Positions 1 through 7,055 are shown, counted from the first letter of the stretch. The stretch: DNA of 13,822 nt from Methanoregula sp. UBA64 (GCF_002502735.1 NZ_DAQC01000012.1:1-13822); one strand, 5' to 3'. Numbers and translations: made by a program. The notes: generated from the sequence alone by a model not told the origin.

Positions 1-995
<995 letters not shown>

Positions 996-1010
996 TCACC
1001 ACGCTAAGCC

Positions 1011-1065
1011 CAGACGAAATTCTGAGTGTAAACCTTATATCCGATCCTGACCAACAGGATAAGGT
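1011..1065 (+). other. Structured 23S-tRNA spacer, likely pre-rRNA processing region
   Basis: Between the estimated 23S end and tRNA-Cys lie two inverted repeats. CAGA (1011-1014) can pair with TCTG (1021-1024). ACCTTAT (1032-1038) pairs with ATAAGGT (1059-1065), with an inner CCTG/CAGG stem (1046-1049 with 1055-1058) and a bulged strand. Such structures are expected in precursor rRNA and may guide cleavage before the tRNA. The partner strand of the long 23S processing stem lies upstream of the window, so a bulge-helix-bulge site cannot be tested here. Confidence 0.4.
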
Positions 1066-1081
1066 ATTATCCTACACGGTC

Positions 1082-1153
1082 GCCAAGGTGGCGGAGCGGC
1101 CACGCGGCTGACTGCAGATCAGCTACAATCCGGTTCAACTCCGGACCTTGGCT
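1082..1153 (+). tRNA. tRNA-Cys (anticodon GCA)
   Basis: A complete 72-base cloverleaf was folded by hand. The acceptor stem is GCCAAGG (1082-1088) with CCTTGGC (1146-1152). A short D arm spans 1091-1105. The anticodon stem is GCTGA/TCAGC (1107-1111, 1119-1123) around loop CTGCAGA, with anticodon GCA at 1114-1116. The variable loop is five bases, and the T stem TCCGG/CCGGA encloses TTCAACT. The discriminator base is T at 1153, the U73 that cysteinyl-tRNA synthetases use as an identity element. No 3' CCA is encoded. It lies between the 23S and 5S genes on the same strand and so should be co-transcribed with them. Confidence 0.95.
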
Positions 1154-1189
1154 TGGACTGGTGTTCCGATAAAAAGGAATACTGGTCTT

Positions 1190-1216
1190 CCGAAGAAAAA
1201 GCATCTACTTCTTCGG
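1190..1216 (+). other. Hairpin between tRNA-Cys and 5S rRNA
   Basis: A perfect 8-bp stem, CCGAAGAA (1190-1197) with TTCTTCGG (1209-1216), closes an 11-base loop. It is followed by an A-rich stretch (1221-1240) leading into 5S. A second, weaker stem lies just upstream (GGTGTTCC with GGAATACT, about 1160-1183). With no T-run after it and 5S directly downstream, a pre-rRNA processing element is likelier than a terminator. Confidence 0.45.
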
Positions 1217-1244
1217 CTGCAAAACAAAAAAAAGCAAATCATGT

Positions 1245-1371
1245 GGTGATAGCGGCCATAGCTGTCGGGAAACACCTGGTCTCATTCCGAACCCAGCAGT
1301 TAAGCTGACACACGTAGTATGCTGTACTGAGGTACGCGAGTCCCCGGGAACCATACCAAGCTGCTATCACC
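1245..1371 (+). rRNA. 5S ribosomal RNA
   Basis: A full-length archaeal-type 5S rRNA of about 127 bases. The terminal helix I is clear: GGTGATAGC (1245-1253) pairs perfectly with GCTATCACC (1363-1371). The internal sequence CCGAACCCAGCAGTTAAGCT (about 1288-1307) is the conserved loop B/C region of 5S. It is the last gene of the rRNA operon in this window and follows tRNA-Cys after about 91 bases. Confidence 0.96.
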
Positions 1372-1383
1372 TTTCCTTATTAC
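1371..1383 (+). terminator. Pyrimidine-rich rRNA operon end
   Basis: A T-rich stretch directly follows the 5S terminal helix (CTTTCCTTATT, about 1371-1381). Archaeal RNA polymerase terminates on T-rich non-template sequence without needing a hairpin. The tract is short, so read-through into the structured stretch downstream is possible. Confidence 0.35.
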
Positions 1384-1842
1384 ACGAGTCTTCTTGTAAT
1401 GTTTCGCTTAAAAGCGAACGCTATCGTTGTTACCTGTATCGTTTCTTAACGGATACCTGAAAGGTTCGCGACCTTCGTGACACGTATCTTCAATAAAATG
1501 CCTGCGGCGTACTTGTTGGCAGACGGGCGAAATTTTTCTTGGTTCTACCCTCAGTATGAGGATTGGGGCACAACTTTTTAGAGAATAATGAATACCGGCG
1601 TTTTGTGTTCGACTTTCAATACGATTGCCGATGAAATCGCCGTACTTGTAAACGGTTTTTTGATAACTATACTCGTGAAGCCAATGATGGTGTCAGCAAA
1701 CAGACTTGGAGATTTTAGTTCACCTGCAGCATAGTAGGTATACGACCATATATCCCCCCAAAAACCCGCTGTATACTCGGGAATTACCGCTATCGCGGTT
1801 GCCTGAAACTGGCGGCTCTGCTGTATATAGCCGGGGGCGTTA
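1384..1842. other. Gene-free, structured intergenic stretch downstream of 5S
   Basis: About 460 bases without a convincing coding region. Three hairpins follow each other: TTCGCT/AGCGAA (1403-1418), GTATCGTT/AACGGATAC with one bulged G (1436-1456), and AAGGT/ACCTT (1461-1475). Further on, CCGT/ACGG (1640-1643, 1652-1655) is followed by six T (1656-1661), a terminator-like site on the plus strand. CGTACTTGT occurs twice (1508-1516, 1641-1649). The only plus-strand reading frame (1706-1918) has no Shine-Dalgarno sequence and runs into the opposing gene and its terminator. The stretch could be an rRNA trailer, an unrecognised small RNA or decayed sequence. Confidence 0.4.
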
Positions 1843-1844
1843 CG

Positions 1845-1862
1845 AAAAAAGGGAATTTTCCC
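1845..1862 (-). terminator. Terminator of the HXXEE gene
   Basis: Read on the minus strand, GGGAAAATTCCC (1862-1851) is a small self-complementary hairpin followed at once by six T (1850-1845). It begins three bases after the TAA stop of the membrane protein gene ending at 1866. The hairpin-plus-T-run layout makes a minus-strand terminator likely. Confidence 0.6.
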
Positions 1863-1865
1863 GGT

Positions 1866-2510
1866 TTATCCCTGGGATGTATGCTTCAGCCGGGTCATGG
1901 TTATCGATAAGAGTGTGAGTATAACCCCTGCACTTACCACGAATGAGAGGATCCAGTCCGTTGTTGTCATCACCGGGTTGACCAGTACGTACCAGAGTAT
2001 CAGCGTACAGTAGGGCATCATCAGGAACATGGTTGTGAAAAGGCCGGGATTGTATCCTTTATGCCGGATCTGGAACAGGCCAATATGCTGGATGTTATTA
2101 ATCCCCAGCTGGAAAAAGATCGCACTGATTCCGATCCACGGCACCGTATAGAATAGTGCTCCCAGTGTCACCCACGGCCATATCAGGATTGGATTCATGA
2201 AAAGGATGTAGGGCTCGTTCAGCGGTACATCCTCTTTGAGGGGAGTGGGCGCAAGGAGGGTTTTTGTATTAAAAAAATTCTTGAAGCCCCCGGGAGCAAC
2301 GTATTCCTCGAACTCATGGATCATGATGATCGGCAGACCCAGCCACAAGAGCCAGGAAAACATCTGCAGGTTAGGGGTGGTAAAATACAGGATCAGGAGC
2401 AGGGTGAAGAGAATCGGGAAGAGCAATGCACCCGTTACCTGCCATGCGGTGTTTAATTTTTTGTACGTAAGCCCGGGAGCGTCCGGGGTTTCATTCTGGT
2501 TCTGAATCAA
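1866..2510 (-). CDS. HXXEE-domain integral membrane protein
   Basis: A 214-residue polytopic membrane protein of unknown function. The family signature HEFEE is at residues 65-69, just after a hydrophobic segment, and is followed by Y-V-x-P-G-G-F. The second half carries a conserved-looking stretch, N-N-I-Q-H-I-G-L-F to Y-N-P-G-L (about 138-156), also typical of HXXEE proteins. About five hydrophobic segments are visible (roughly 25-44, 50-65, 102-122, 125-137, 160-180, with a last one near 185-205). I chose a TTG start at 2510 because GAGGG lies five bases upstream; the frame stays open to 2684, but that extension is polar and unlike the family. The coding sequence looks close to 48% GC by eye, lower than the genes to its right, which may point to transfer or a distinct history. 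It stands alone between the rRNA operon and a DUF2115 gene. Confidence 0.8.
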   Translation of the reverse strand: MIQNQNETPDAPGLTYKKLNTAWQVTGALLFPILFTLLLILYFTTPNLQMFSWLLWLGLPIIMIHEFEEYVAPGGFKNFFNTKTLLAPTPLKEDVPLNEPYILFMNPILIWPWVTLGALFYTVPWIGISAIFFQLGINNIQHIGLFQIRHKGYNPGLFTTMFLMMPYCTLILWYVLVNPVMTTTDWILSFVVSAGVILTLLSITMTRLKHTSQG

Positions 2511-2723
2511 GGTATCCCTCTTTTTTTTTATGTTATCATTGGCATGCGCTGAATGGAATCCGGGACAAATCTTCCCCCTTGCACATTCACGGGTTTTATG
2601 CCCCGGCCTGATGCGGATATACGAGATGGAACTGCCCGCCCGCTGTTTTGCATATCCTGGTAAAGAATCAGCGTGCAGAGGCACTCGTTTTCACGCAATT
2701 TTCATCTAGGATCGTATTTGGAT

Positions 2724-2748
2724 AAAAAGGCCCCCGGTTTAAATCGGG
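2724..2748 (-). terminator. Possible terminator downstream of the DUF2115 gene
   Basis: On the minus strand, CCCG (2748-2745) can pair with CGGG (2736-2733) across an eight-base AT-rich loop, followed by GGCC and five T (2728-2724). A separate five-T run lies closer to the gene, near 2806-2810, so two termination points in tandem are possible. This fills the 2685-2818 gap, where I see no gene. Confidence 0.4.
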
Positions 2749-2818
2749 ATCAGATGCCGGTAGTTTCCCGCCCTGTACGGCGATCTCTAAAGAGACCGCG
2801 TGGATAAAAACCCCGTTC

Positions 2819-3436
2819 TCACGTCAAAGAAATTTTTTCATCCGCCTGTTTTGCCGGGCAGAAATTGCAGATGGAGAAAAAAACCTCTTTTTCCCGGTCC
2901 CGGATCAGGCAGTAATACTCCCCGCTGCGTTCCTCAACGGCAAATCCCCCGGGGAAGGGCATCCCCACCGGGTGGCCGGGCTTATCGAGGACAAACATCG
3001 TAAAGGCTGCCATGAGGTAGTAAAAAAGCCGGTGTTTCGGGGAATAGGCAAACGGCGTCCGGTCCGCATGCTCGTCCCAGCTAAAACAGCCCTCCGGGAT
3101 CATTGCACAGAACTTATTGAATGTTTCCCGGTCCCGGATGGGTGACGCACGTCCCTCCATGCCTCCCGAACGGTGCAGCAGGAGGAGCCGGTGGTGCGCC
3201 CCGAAGATCTGCTCGGTAAAGTACGGGCGGACCCTGGCCCGGTAGGGCTCGGGCAGGGCCTCGACTTCGGTGTACAGCTTTCCTCCCAGCACCTGGAGAT
3301 CGGCAAGCGTGTAATCGCCCGCGGTCCGTGCAATGCAGTCTGCCAGCTCGTTTTTTGTTCGTGCAGCTGCAAGGGACCGGGCTACCGATCTGACATATTC
3401 CTGTTCCTCCGGGGAAGGTGTTCGTGCGATGGTCAT
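2819..3436 (-). CDS. DUF2115 (UPF0305) family protein
   Basis: A 205-residue soluble protein that I assign to DUF2115/UPF0305, a family known mainly from methanogenic archaea and lacking an established function. The N-terminal half is helical and charged. The C-terminal third holds the stretch I rely on for the assignment: P-V-G-M-P-F-P-G-G-F, then Y-Y-C-L-I-R-D-R, then C-N-F-C-P-A-K-Q-A-D-E close to the end. The C-x2-C pair could bind metal, but that is inference. No signal peptide or membrane segment is visible. The start ATG at 3436 has AGGA just upstream (CAGGAAATAATG); the open frame continues to 3712 but crosses the divergent promoter and the opposing lipoprotein gene, so the longer form is rejected. 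It is divergent from the lipoprotein gene with 109 bases between starts. Confidence 0.75.
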   Translation of the reverse strand: MTIARTPSPEEQEYVRSVARSLAAARTKNELADCIARTAGDYTLADLQVLGGKLYTEVEALPEPYRARVRPYFTEQIFGAHHRLLLLHRSGGMEGRASPIRDRETFNKFCAMIPEGCFSWDEHADRTPFAYSPKHRLFYYLMAAFTMFVLDKPGHPVGMPFPGGFAVEERSGEYYCLIRDREKEVFFSICNFCPAKQADEKISLT

Positions 3437-3503
3437 TATTTCCTGTTCTTTCCGGATCGGTTGTATGCCCGGGAGTATATCAGTATGCGATCGGTACTCC
3501 GGG

Positions 3504-3520
3504 TTTTTAAAAATATTTAT
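3504..3520. promoter_or_regulatory. AT-rich TATA region shared by divergent genes
   Basis: TTTTTAAAAATATTTAT (3504-3520) is the only strongly AT-rich block in the 109-base gap between the DUF2115 gene (minus) and the lipoprotein gene (plus). For the plus gene it would place transcription start near 3537, about nine bases before the ATG at 3546. The same block reads as a TATA element on the minus strand, with a leader of roughly 45-50 bases to the ATG at 3436. Confidence 0.6.
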
Positions 3521-3545
3521 TGAGATTGACCGCGTTCTATCCCGT

Positions 3546-3965
3546 ATGCGATGGATCCTTGTCACCGGGTTTCTTGTGCTTGCCATTCTTGTTGCCGGCT
3601 GCACCCAGAATTCAGCCGTTCCTGTAACGCCCACTATCACGCAATCGGTCGATCTCATCACGCCGACTGCCACGCCGACCGCGGTTATCGCGGACGGGAT
3701 GATGCAGATCAACGTGACGGCAAAACAGAGCGGCCATAATGTTATTGTAACCTATAACGGCGGCGCAAGCGCTGCAAGCCTGACGGCACTCAAGATTACC
3801 ATCTACGATCAGAACGGGCAGATCGTTACCCGGACCATGGAAAACCCGCAGCCGGGTGATGTGTATACATTCCCCTATGAAGGGGTACCGGATCCATCCA
3901 ACGTCGACGTTATTGGTATCTTTACCGGTGGCGTCCAGCAGACCGTGCTCATGACGAACCTATAA
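3546..3965 (+). CDS. Small secreted lipoprotein
   Basis: 139 residues. The N-terminus is a classic lipoprotein signal: Met-Arg, a hydrophobic core, and lipobox L-V-A-G-C with the lipidated cysteine at residue 19. A Thr/Pro-rich linker (about 25-48) joins it to a beta-rich domain (about 50-139) with the pattern I-N-V-T-A, V-T-Y-N-G-G, L-K-I-T-I-Y, P-Q-P-G-D-V-Y, V-I-G-I-F-T-G-G, V-L-M-T-N. That pattern resembles the C-terminal beta domain of archaeal pilin-like and other surface proteins of methanogens, but I cannot name a family or substrate. ATG 3546 is chosen because it begins the signal peptide and fits the TATA box at 3504-3520. The longer open frame from 3333 is a shadow of the opposing DUF2115 gene. 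Confidence 0.8.
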   Translation: MRWILVTGFLVLAILVAGCTQNSAVPVTPTITQSVDLITPTATPTAVIADGMMQINVTAKQSGHNVIVTYNGGASAASLTALKITIYDQNGQIVTRTMENPQPGDVYTFPYEGVPDPSNVDVIGIFTGGVQQTVLMTNL

Positions 3966-4001
3966 CCTGCTGATGAGGCAGGGTCCAGTTCTCCCATTTT
4001 T
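3966..4001 (+). terminator. Terminator of the lipoprotein gene
   Basis: CCTGC (3966-3970) and GCAGG (3978-3982) form a 5-bp stem that starts on the base after the TAA stop. Five T follow at 3997-4001. The hairpin and T-run together suggest that the lipoprotein gene is a single-gene unit. Confidence 0.45.
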
Positions 4002-4064
4002 AGGAAGATTCCTCGGACGGCGTCGATATGTTAACGATACCCCGGAAATAATACCTCCTCTGGT

Positions 4065-4721
4065 ATGTCCCGTCCCGGAAAAAATCCCCTTGTCCCCTGT
4101 GCCGTTCCTGTCGTCTTTCTGGTAGCGGCGGTTTTTGTCATCTGCACGCCCGCTGCCGCAACCCTTGTCCTCACCGACCAGTCGTTAGTCCCCGTCCCCC
4201 CGCTGGCTCTGGGGAGCGGGGAGCAGGCACGCGTTACCTTCGCCGTTCTCCCCTCGGGTGACACGACGTTTATCGGGACGCACACGCTCCAGATGCAGAC
4301 CGGGCTGTCCGGTGCCCGGTGGGATATTCAGGTTATTGCAAACGGTCGTGCTGCCGCGCAGCAGTCGGCATCCGGCACATCGGCGTTTGTGAACGGGTAT
4401 CTCCTCTCGTACCCGGTGACAAGCGACGTCTCGCTTACGGTCGCGCTCAACGGTACGGTCCCGTCAGGTGCAGCCCCGGAAGTAACGATCCTTCAGGTGA
4501 CCGAACTCGACACTGCGGGCCAGCCTGTTCCGGGGAGCAGTATCCTGATTTCCGCCCCGGTGGTATCTCCCTCTGCTGTACCGGCCGTGTCCCGTCAGGA
4601 AACGCAATCTTCCCTGCCCGCATCGCAGCCGTCGCCGACAAAGGCCGGCTCGTCGGCAGTATGCCTCGGGGCGGTTGCTGCCGTACTGGCGCTGTTCGGG
4701 TATGCCCGGGTACGGAAGTAA
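4065..4721 (+). CDS. Secreted protein with C-terminal membrane anchor, unknown function
   Basis: 218 residues. A signal peptide spans about 1-32: a basic start, a hydrophobic core at 12-28, and T-P-A-A-A before the mature sequence. The mature part (33-165) is predicted beta-rich, with alternating hydrophobic residues and few charges. A Ser/Pro/Thr-rich stalk (about 165-193) leads to a transmembrane helix (about 196-213) and a short basic tail, V-R-K. This is the layout of archaeal surface proteins held by a C-terminal helix. I do not recognise a sorting motif such as PGF, nor the central domain. No Shine-Dalgarno sequence precedes ATG 4065. It is convergent with the transporter gene, with five bases between their stop codons. 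Confidence 0.7.
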   Translation: MSRPGKNPLVPCAVPVVFLVAAVFVICTPAAATLVLTDQSLVPVPPLALGSGEQARVTFAVLPSGDTTFIGTHTLQMQTGLSGARWDIQVIANGRAAAQQSASGTSAFVNGYLLSYPVTSDVSLTVALNGTVPSGAAPEVTILQVTELDTAGQPVPGSSILISAPVVSPSAVPAVSRQETQSSLPASQPSPTKAGSSAVCLGAVAAVLALFGYARVRK

Positions 4722-4735
4722 CCGGACTATCCGGT
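4721..4735. terminator. Hairpin shared by convergent gene ends
   Basis: ACCGGA (4721-4726) and TCCGGT (4730-4735) form a perfect 6-bp stem with loop CTA. The last base of the plus-strand TAA stop is the first base of the stem, and the loop is the minus-strand TAG stop read in reverse. A symmetrical hairpin between convergent genes could protect or end both transcripts, but neither side has a T-run. Confidence 0.4.
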
Positions 4736-6031
4736 GTCCGTCTCATGCCGGCGGCTCGTGACCGCCGCTGCGCACACGCCGCCAAGCGCCAGGCAGGCGC
4801 CGATCACCACGAGCCCGGCATTCGTGCTCCCGGTGATCTGGGCCAGGCAGCCCATGAGGGTCGGGCCGACAAAGCCCCCGAGGTTCCCGATCGAGTTGAT
4901 GACCGCAATCCCGGCCGCGGCCGTGACCTCGGCAAGGAAGAGCGAGGGGAGCGTCCAGAACGGCCCGAAGGCGAGAAAGATCCCCATTGTTGCGATGACG
5001 AGCAGGGCAAACGCGATGAGCGGTGAAGAGACGATCCCCGACAGGGCTAGGGCTATCCCCCCCGCGAGCGGCGGGATTGCCGTGTGCCAGCGCCGCTCCC
5101 CGGTCCGGTCGGAGTGCCGGGACCAGAGGATCATCCCTGCACCGGCACATGCATAGGGGATGACCATCACCAGCCCGATGGTGGTGTTCGAGAGGCTCGC
5201 GTTCATGGACCTGATGATCTGGGGCATCCAGAACCCGAGGCCGTATAACGCGATCACGAGCATGCAGTAGATGAACGCCAGGTGCCAGATCCTTTTGTCG
5301 GCCACGACCGAGACAAGGCCGGTATGGCCGCCCTTTTGTTCGCGCAGGGAGTTCTCTTTTTCAATTTCAGAAGAGAGCCAGGCCCGCTCTTCCGGTTCGA
5401 GCCAGCGGGCGTTTTCGGGCCGGTCGGTGAGGTAAAAATACGCGACGATCCCAAGGAGGATCGCGGGCAGGCCCTCGATGATAAAGAGCCAGCGCCAGCC
5501 GGCCATGCCCAGCCAGTGGACGGAGTCGAGGATCCAGGTTGAGACCGGTGCCCCCACGATCGTGGAGATGGCAAGCGCGGTCATCAACAGCCCGACCGCT
5601 TTTGCCTGGTCTTTTCCCCGGAACCAGTAGGTGATATAGAGGAGGACGCCCGGGAAGAAGCCGGCCTCTGCAACCCCGAGTGCGAACCGGAGCACGGCTA
5701 CCTGGAATGCACCGGTGACAAAGGCCGTAAACATCACCACGATCCCCCAGCTTACGAGGATCCGGGCGATCCAGATCCGGGCCCCGACCTTCTGGAGGAT
5801 CAGGTTGCTGGGGAGTTCGAAGAAGAGATACCCGATAAAGAAGATCCCGGAGAGAAAGCCGAAGACCTCGCTTGAAAGCCCGAGCGCACTGTTCATCTCG
5901 AGGGCCGCAAAACCGAAGTTCACACGGTCGAGGTAGGCGATCACGTAAAGGAGGATCAGAAACGGCAGCAGCCGGACGCTCACTTTTTTTATGGTCCGCT
6001 CCCCGATATCCCCGCAGGTGCCGGAGTTCAC
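4727..6031 (-). CDS. MFS transporter, anion:cation symporter (ACS) type
   Basis: About 434 residues with 12 predicted membrane helices. It belongs to the major facilitator superfamily and most resembles the ACS branch, whose members carry organic anions such as tartrate, phthalate or hexuronates with H+ or Na+. Supporting sequence: L-L-P-F-L-I-L-L-Y-V-I-A-Y-L-D-R-V-N-F-G in helix 1, a helix 4 region with R-F-A-L-G-V-A-E-A-G-F-F-P-G, the T-D-R-P-E-N-A-R-W-L motif with a charged cytoplasmic loop in the middle, and G-F-W-M-P-Q-I-I-R in the second half. The substrate cannot be read from sequence. I prefer a GTG start at 6031 because GGGGAT precedes it and the N-terminus then has family length; another in-frame GTG at 6076 would add 15 residues. 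The family is far commoner in bacteria, so transfer is plausible. Confidence 0.88.
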   Translation of the reverse strand: MNSGTCGDIGERTIKKVSVRLLPFLILLYVIAYLDRVNFGFAALEMNSALGLSSEVFGFLSGIFFIGYLFFELPSNLILQKVGARIWIARILVSWGIVVMFTAFVTGAFQVAVLRFALGVAEAGFFPGVLLYITYWFRGKDQAKAVGLLMTALAISTIVGAPVSTWILDSVHWLGMAGWRWLFIIEGLPAILLGIVAYFYLTDRPENARWLEPEERAWLSSEIEKENSLREQKGGHTGLVSVVADKRIWHLAFIYCMLVIALYGLGFWMPQIIRSMNASLSNTTIGLVMVIPYACAGAGMILWSRHSDRTGERRWHTAIPPLAGGIALALSGIVSSPLIAFALLVIATMGIFLAFGPFWTLPSLFLAEVTAAAGIAVINSIGNLGGFVGPTLMGCLAQITGSTNAGLVVIGACLALGGVCAAAVTSRRHETDTG

Positions 6032-6100
6032 GTATCCCCGTTGGCAGTACCTGGCATTATGCCTGCCGGTCGGCACTGCCGGCGGTTGCCTGCGACGGTA

Positions 6101-6113
6101 ACTATACTATACC
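6101..6113. promoter_or_regulatory. TATA element between divergent transporter and orphan genes
   Basis: ACTATACTATACC (6101-6113) is centred 27 bases upstream of the ATG at 6134, so the plus-strand transcript should be leaderless. Read on the minus strand it would start transcription near 6080. That is close to the GTG at 6076 and gives about a 50-base leader to the preferred GTG at 6031. CTGCCGG is repeated at 6063-6069 and 6076-6082, a possible regulator site. Confidence 0.55.
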
Positions 6114-6133
6114 CGGCACCCCACCTGTTCTGC

Positions 6134-6589
6134 ATGGATAACACCGCCGCTGCTCTTGCTGCGCTCCGTGGTACCACGATACCGGAAAAGATGGCCTCTA
6201 TCGGGGTCGACAAAGGAAGAATGGTCGACATCCGAAATCTCGAGGGGATTGCCCGGGATTACGGAGTTGCGGTCTACCTGTTTTTCGAGAAGGATCTCGC
6301 CACTACCCGGAGCCTTGCCGAGGTGCAGGAGGAGTACCGCGGTGTCCCCGAGTACGAGCGGCCCTTTATCCGGGTGGACCGGTTCCTTGCATTTACCAAG
6401 GAGAACGATCCCTCCTTTGCCCAGACCATCGAGGAGTTCCCCCTGATGGTCGAGATTGTCAGCGTTGGGGAAGGCCCCGATGCAGAGACCGGGAAGACCG
6501 GGCCGTTTGCCACCGGCCTTATGCCGTTTTTGGACGAGTTCGATGTAGATACGGACCCGGTAGCAACCAGAAACGGCCAGCCGCTCTGA
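6134..6589 (+). CDS. Conserved-looking hypothetical protein, 151 residues
   Basis: I do not recognise the family. The product is a soluble, acidic protein with no signal peptide or membrane helix. It looks like a compact alpha/beta fold: an N-terminal helix (D-N-T-A-A-A-L-A-A-L-R), a stretch M-V-D-I-R-N-L-E-G-I-A-R-D-Y-G-V-A-V-Y-L-F-F-E-K (about residues 34-57), and an acidic, disordered-looking tail after residue 112. Three-base periodicity and codon use match the neighbours, so it is real coding sequence. ATG 6134 is chosen because a TATA box lies 27 bases upstream, consistent with leaderless mRNA; the frame is open upstream to 6041 but crosses that promoter. Five T follow the stop (6590-6594). 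Confidence 0.7.
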   Translation: MDNTAAALAALRGTTIPEKMASIGVDKGRMVDIRNLEGIARDYGVAVYLFFEKDLATTRSLAEVQEEYRGVPEYERPFIRVDRFLAFTKENDPSFAQTIEEFPLMVEIVSVGEGPDAETGKTGPFATGLMPFLDEFDVDTDPVATRNGQPL

Positions 6590-6636
6590 TTTTTCCCTTC
6601 GCAGCTGCCCGCGAGTCACCCCGCCCGGATACGCGT

Positions 6637-7005
6637 ATGGCAAAAAAGTCCCGCCGGTTTATCTGGCAGTTTGTTATCTGCCTTGGCTTTCTCTCGGGGA
6701 TCTGGACCGCGATCGGCCTTGACCCGGGGGATCTGCTGATATCGGTGGTCGGTTCGGCCATCGATTCCGTCTTCCCGAGCCCCCTTGTCAGGTACCTGTT
6801 CGTCATCCTGCCCACCATTCTCCTCGCCATCTCGGTTATCGGGGCCTACCGGAAGGGAAACGTGCTTGGCCTGGTCTCGGTTCTCGTAGCGTACGGGGCG
6901 GGCCTCGTGATCCTAGCCATGCCCGGTTTCGGACTTGTCCTGCTCGCACTTGCGGCAGCTGTCGGGTACTGTGCCGCAGCAAAACGCCGGAAAGGAATTG
7001 TGTAA
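6637..7005 (+). CDS. Small integral membrane protein, unknown function
   Basis: 122 residues, unrecognised. It has a basic N-terminus (M-A-K-K-S-R-R) and four likely membrane helices at about residues 8-26, 49-71, 74-94 and 98-114, with a basic K-R-R-K tail. The positive charges at both ends suggest that both termini lie inside the cell. It begins 47 bases after the upstream orphan gene on the same strand and may share its transcript, although five T follow that gene's stop. No catalytic or metal-binding pattern is visible. Confidence 0.7.
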   Translation: MAKKSRRFIWQFVICLGFLSGIWTAIGLDPGDLLISVVGSAIDSVFPSPLVRYLFVILPTILLAISVIGAYRKGNVLGLVSVLVAYGAGLVILAMPGFGLVLLALAAAVGYCAAAKRRKGIV

Positions 7006-7023
7006 CCCGGGGGATATACGCAA

Positions 7024-7030
7024 TTTAAAT
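7024..7030 (+). promoter_or_regulatory. TATA box of the TylF-like methyltransferase gene
   Basis: TTTAAAT is centred about 29 bases upstream of the ATG at 7056, so transcription should begin at or within a few bases of the start codon. There is no Shine-Dalgarno sequence in between, which agrees with a leaderless or near-leaderless message. Confidence 0.6.
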
Positions 7031-7055
7031 CCCGGCACAACAAAAATTTACGGAC

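Noticed and set aside
1190..1216. Hairpin after tRNA-Cys as a terminator
   Set aside because: It is followed by an A-rich, not T-rich, stretch, and the 5S gene comes directly after it.
1706..1918. 70-codon plus-strand frame
   Set aside because: No ribosome-binding site, low-complexity composition, and it runs across the terminator and 3' end of the opposing HXXEE gene.
2511..2684. N-terminal extension of the HXXEE protein to 2684
   Set aside because: The added residues are polar and unlike the family, while a GAGGG site fits the TTG at 2510.
3437..3712. Long N-terminal extension of the DUF2115 protein
   Set aside because: It would cross the divergent promoter and the lipoprotein gene, and the ATG at 3436 has its own AGGA.
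4319..5156. Large plus-strand frames opposite the transporter and within the surface protein gene
   Set aside because: They are Arg/Pro/Gly-rich shadows of GC-rich real genes on the other frame or strand.
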